Assembly (NCBI GenBank): GCA_020635905.1
Contig: JACJYV010000003.1
Coordinates: 872,300-936,299, forward strand
DNA from: Bacteroidia bacterium
GTDB taxonomy: Bacteria; Bacteroidota; Bacteroidia; J057; JADKCL01
Length of the DNA: 64,000 nucleotides
Direction: 5' to 3'
Part shown: positions 61,342 through 64,000 of the stretch, in pieces
Layout of the letters: the number at the start of each line of letters is the position of its first letter
Position numbering within the stretch: position 1 is the first letter of the stretch
Made by a program: the position numbers and the translations under genes
Notes under the pieces: model-generated
What the model was told of the DNA's origin: nothing
What the model saw: the letters and a program-made list of their open reading frames with translations, nothing else
Databases searched by the model: none

Positions 61342-62169
61342 ATGCCCCGACTCAAACTGATTTTCCTCCTTCTCGCAACCACCCTTTCCGTAGCCTGTTC
61401 TTCCGAGACCTCCAATAAGAATTATTATTCAGGAGGAGAATCATCGGCTGACTACGAGTCTGCCCCGGCCACAGAAGAGATCATGGACCAAAGCAAGCCC
61501 ATCGCTGTTCAGGTCGAACGCAAGCTGATCAAAACGGGAAACGTCGAATTTCAAACCCCTAACATGGACTCAACCCGCCAGAAAATTCTGACTGCGGTGA
61601 ATCAGTACCACGCCTACTTGGCCTCTGATCAATCCTGGAACTCGGCTGGCCGGGTCACCAACACCATCGTGGCCCGCATTCCTGCGGCAGATTTTGATCC
61701 ATTTATGGCCGCAGCCACCCAGGGAGTGGAAAAATTTGAGCACAAAGAAATCAGCACCCAGGATGTGACCGAGGAATTTCTTGATGTGGAAGCCCGCCTC
61801 AAAACCAAAAAAGAGCTGGAAGCCCGTTATCTCGAGTTGCTGAAAAAAGCCAATACCGTGCACGAAATCCTCGACATAGAAAAGCAAATTGGAGATTTGC
61901 GGGCCGAAATAGAATCCACTGAAGGCCGTCTCAAATACCTGACCAACCAGGTTTCCTTCTCCACCCTTTCCCTCACTTTCTATGAAAAAGTGCCCGAAAA
62001 AACTGGATTTGGCAACAAATTCAGCGAAGGATTCAAAAATGGCTGGGAATATCTGATCTGGTTTTTTGTGCTCCTGACCAATGTCTGGCCCTTCCTCCTG
62101 ATCACTGCAATTCTGGTGGTGCTATATTCGGTCATGAAGCGCAGAAAAAAGGCCAAAGGAACGCCCTGA
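61342..62169 (+). CDS. DUF4349 lipoprotein
   Basis: A 275-aa lipoprotein (lipobox LSVAC, Cys19). Family features: an ERKLIKTGNVEFQTPNMDST strand, VARIPAADFDPFM, then DVTEEFLDVEARLKTKKELE and the long coiled-coil (HEILDIEKQIGDLRAEIEST, then EGRLKYLTNQVSFSTLSL). A membrane helix near the end (VWPFLLITAILVVLYSVM) is followed by a basic tail. DUF4349 proteins are envelope proteins of unknown role. A promoter match lies just upstream. The next gene begins 15 bases later. Confidence 0.88.
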   Translation: MPRLKLIFLLLATTLSVACSSETSNKNYYSGGESSADYESAPATEEIMDQSKPIAVQVERKLIKTGNVEFQTPNMDSTRQKILTAVNQYHAYLASDQSWNSAGRVTNTIVARIPAADFDPFMAAATQGVEKFEHKEISTQDVTEEFLDVEARLKTKKELEARYLELLKKANTVHEILDIEKQIGDLRAEIESTEGRLKYLTNQVSFSTLSLTFYEKVPEKTGFGNKFSEGFKNGWEYLIWFFVLLTNVWPFLLITAILVVLYSVMKRRKKAKGTP

Positions 62170-62184
62170 CCCAATTCCTGGATC

Positions 62185-64000
62185 GTGAAACAATCCCTTT
62201 TCATCCTGGGCACGGTAACCTTGATGGCCTCTCTGGCCTACTTTCTGACCCTGCCCCACAATACCCCCATCGGGCCGGGCATCCTGTTTGGCCTGCCCTA
62301 CGGATTTTTTGCCGCCCTGCTTCACCAGCAGCTCGGGCAAAGGTCCTCCCCCGGGCGTACGCCCGTAAAACTGCTTTTTCTGGTCTCGTCTGCCCTGCTT
62401 ACCCTGGCTTATTTCCTGTGGCACAGCCGCATTCCCGTGGACGACGCAGGATTTATCATGCGCTACCTGTACCAAAGCGACCAGGGTTGCTGGTATTGTT
62501 TCAATGCGGCCGAAGGCCCTGTTTTTGGCATATCCAGCTTCAGCCACGGGGCCTTCACCCTCCTGCTTTACCAAGCCGGGCTGGCTTCGCCAGCCCGTTG
62601 CCTCCTGATCAGCAACATCCTTGGATTTTTCCTCAGCTCATATCTGCTCATGCTGATCCTGGAAAAGATTTCCCCCTGGAAAATCCTCGCCATCCCCCTC
62701 AGCCTGGCCCTGCTGCTGGGAGCCAAAAGCTGGGTCTCCATTGCCGCCACTGGCATGGAAACTCCCCTTCACCTGGCCATTATCCTGGCTGCACTGTGGT
62801 ATTTCACCTTGGACAAAGCTCCCCAATTCTGGTTTTTTCTGGCCCTGGCGGTCATTTCCAAGCTCGATGCCGCGCCTGTGGCGCTGGTCTGGGGACTGGT
62901 CTGGGTTTGGCAAAAGCGCTCCCTCCTGTTCGCACAACCTGCCAAAATCCTTTTGTCTCCCCTCATCTGGGCGGGCATTCCCCTCCTCATCTGGCTGGCC
63001 TTCAGCATCAGTTACTTTGGCAGCCCCCTGCCCAACAGCGCAGCCTCCAAACTCTCCTTTCACCAATCCGAAATGCAGCACTGGTTTCCTTTTCTCGAAA
63101 GGTACCTGAACGACTCCTGCCTGCGGATTTTCCTGTCCGCCTTCCTGCTACTCTGGCCCCTGCAAATGGGGTTTCAGATCAAATTCCCCCCGCCCAAACG
63201 GGCGGGAATACTGCCAGGATTGGCCTTTCTGGCCATTTTGGGAATGTATTACTTCTACAATCCAGACGAGCGCATGGAGTGGTATTATGCCCTGCCCGAT
63301 CTGTTCCTTTTGTTCCAGGTGGTGATCAGTCTGGCTTACCTGATTGAACGGGTACTGGGTGAACGCCTGAGTTTGTTGTCATTTGGGGCTGAATTTCTCC
63401 TTCCCGGGTTGGCCCTGCTGGATACCGCGGGAGGTCTCAATTATTTCGAAAAGCACCTGCGGGAAGCCGAATCAGAACGCTTGTTCATGGGTGATTACAT
63501 CGCGGCCCACACCTCTTCCGCAGATACCCTGATCGCATACCACGGGCTCCCCTCGGCCCAAACCTCCGCTTTTGTGGCCGACCTCACGGCGCTCAATTCC
63601 AAATCCACGGTAAAATATGTCTCCCGGCTGCAAAACGCAGTGGATGATTTGCACCCTGACGCCGCCATCGTTCAGGCCTACTCCTTCTGGACCCACCCTT
63701 TCGAGGGCCGCCCCTATCTGGTCGATACCCTCTTTTATGAAATTTGCCAGGGGGGCCTGCCCCCCTGGATATTCTTCGTGCGCGACGAGAGTACGGACCC
63801 GCTGAGCCTCAATGCTGCTCCATTCGAACAATTCAGCGGCGCAATTCAAATTCCTCTGGGCAACGAAACCCTTTTGCTGGAAGGCAGCAGTCTGACCTGG
63901 CATTCCCCGCCGGGGCAAAGCCTGTCATTTGGCGCGGGCATCGCCCGCGAAGACACCCCCCAGATGCTCGAAATCAGCGAATTTTCCTACGACAGCCTCC
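62185..64000 (+). CDS. GT-C-like multi-pass membrane protein (partial, runs off window)
   Basis: The frame from GTG 62185 stays open to the window end (605 codons). It encodes many hydrophobic helices (FILGTVTLMASLAYFLTLP at the start). An Asp-Asp pair in the first loop (IPVDDAGFIMRYLY) is in the place of the catalytic acidic residues of GT-C glycosyltransferases that use lipid-linked sugars. A soluble region begins near codon 430 (HLREAESERLFMGDYIAAHT). The start could also be an ATG inside the first helix. The C-terminus is not visible. Confidence 0.6.
   Translation, partial: MKQSLFILGTVTLMASLAYFLTLPHNTPIGPGILFGLPYGFFAALLHQQLGQRSSPGRTPVKLLFLVSSALLTLAYFLWHSRIPVDDAGFIMRYLYQSDQGCWYCFNAAEGPVFGISSFSHGAFTLLLYQAGLASPARCLLISNILGFFLSSYLLMLILEKISPWKILAIPLSLALLLGAKSWVSIAATGMETPLHLAIILAALWYFTLDKAPQFWFFLALAVISKLDAAPVALVWGLVWVWQKRSLLFAQPAKILLSPLIWAGIPLLIWLAFSISYFGSPLPNSAASKLSFHQSEMQHWFPFLERYLNDSCLRIFLSAFLLLWPLQMGFQIKFPPPKRAGILPGLAFLAILGMYYFYNPDERMEWYYALPDLFLLFQVVISLAYLIERVLGERLSLLSFGAEFLLPGLALLDTAGGLNYFEKHLREAESERLFMGDYIAAHTSSADTLIAYHGLPSAQTSAFVADLTALNSKSTVKYVSRLQNAVDDLHPDAAIVQAYSFWTHPFEGRPYLVDTLFYEICQGGLPPWIFFVRDESTDPLSLNAAPFEQFSGAIQIPLGNETLLLEGSSLTWHSPPGQSLSFGAGIAREDTPQMLEISEFSYDSL

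Overview
The window looks like a chromosomal segment of a Bacteroidota bacterium, most probably Saprospiria (Lewinella/Haliscomenobacter-like). Five secreted proteins end in type IX secretion (T9SS) sorting domains: four type A-like and one gliding-motility/CHU_C type B. Several intergenic sites match the Bacteroidota promoter pattern (TTTG, about 20 nt, TAnnTTTG), and families such as DUF6090 and DUF4349 fit the same phylum. Species-level placement is inference.

Layout. 1-8634: one-strand module of contractile-tail/baseplate genes (end of a gp25-like gene, baseplate J, a tail-I-like protein, fibre-like proteins), closed by a 675-aa alpha/beta hydrolase. 8.8-20 kb: an ATP-grasp protein and secreted enzymes (GH57-like with T9SS tail, MORN protein, C1 peptidase, PhoD-type phosphatase with T9SS tail, SDR, GH114-like lipoprotein). 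20.0-22.0 kb: a tandem array of ~132-bp units whose first unit has 16-bp terminal inverted repeats; its far end is interrupted by a 1285-bp IS with a 6-bp target duplication. 22-36.5 kb: small envelope proteins, a histidine kinase/response regulator pair, GNAT, a methyltransferase broken by an in-frame stop, a YjdI-type Fe-S protein and lineage-specific hypotheticals. 37.1-39.8 kb: two tandem paralogous multi-pass membrane proteins with nine conserved histidines. 40.0-43.3 kb: a large surface protein with a one-base frameshift at a G-run. 43.5-51.5 kb: a locus centred on an XRE-S24 (LexA/UmuD-like) regulator. On one side, in the same direction, lies an AT-rich pair (TcmP and a three-Cys-motif DUF5131 protein). 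Divergently lie dinB, a 140-aa unknown gene and dnaE, joined by 4-nt and 1-nt overlaps. 51.5-64 kb: envelope proteins, a phosphodiester-glycosidase-like protein, a DEAD-box helicase, cydAB, a CHAD protein, a DUF4349 lipoprotein and a GT-C-like membrane protein running off the window.

The most interesting unit is 43.5-51.5 kb. It looks like a damage-inducible mutasome cassette in which a small unknown protein sits between the two polymerases, while the same self-cleaving repressor may also control the TcmP/three-Cys pair. A hairpin-dense spacer of nearly 700 bp separates the two arms.

A second pattern runs through the spacers: 7-bp-periodic arrays of unrelated sequence at several loci, an approximately 105-bp dispersed repeat, and a 16-bp-TIR element whose two complete left ends each begin exactly one base after a TAA stop codon. 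No rRNA, tRNA or CRISPR array was recognised.
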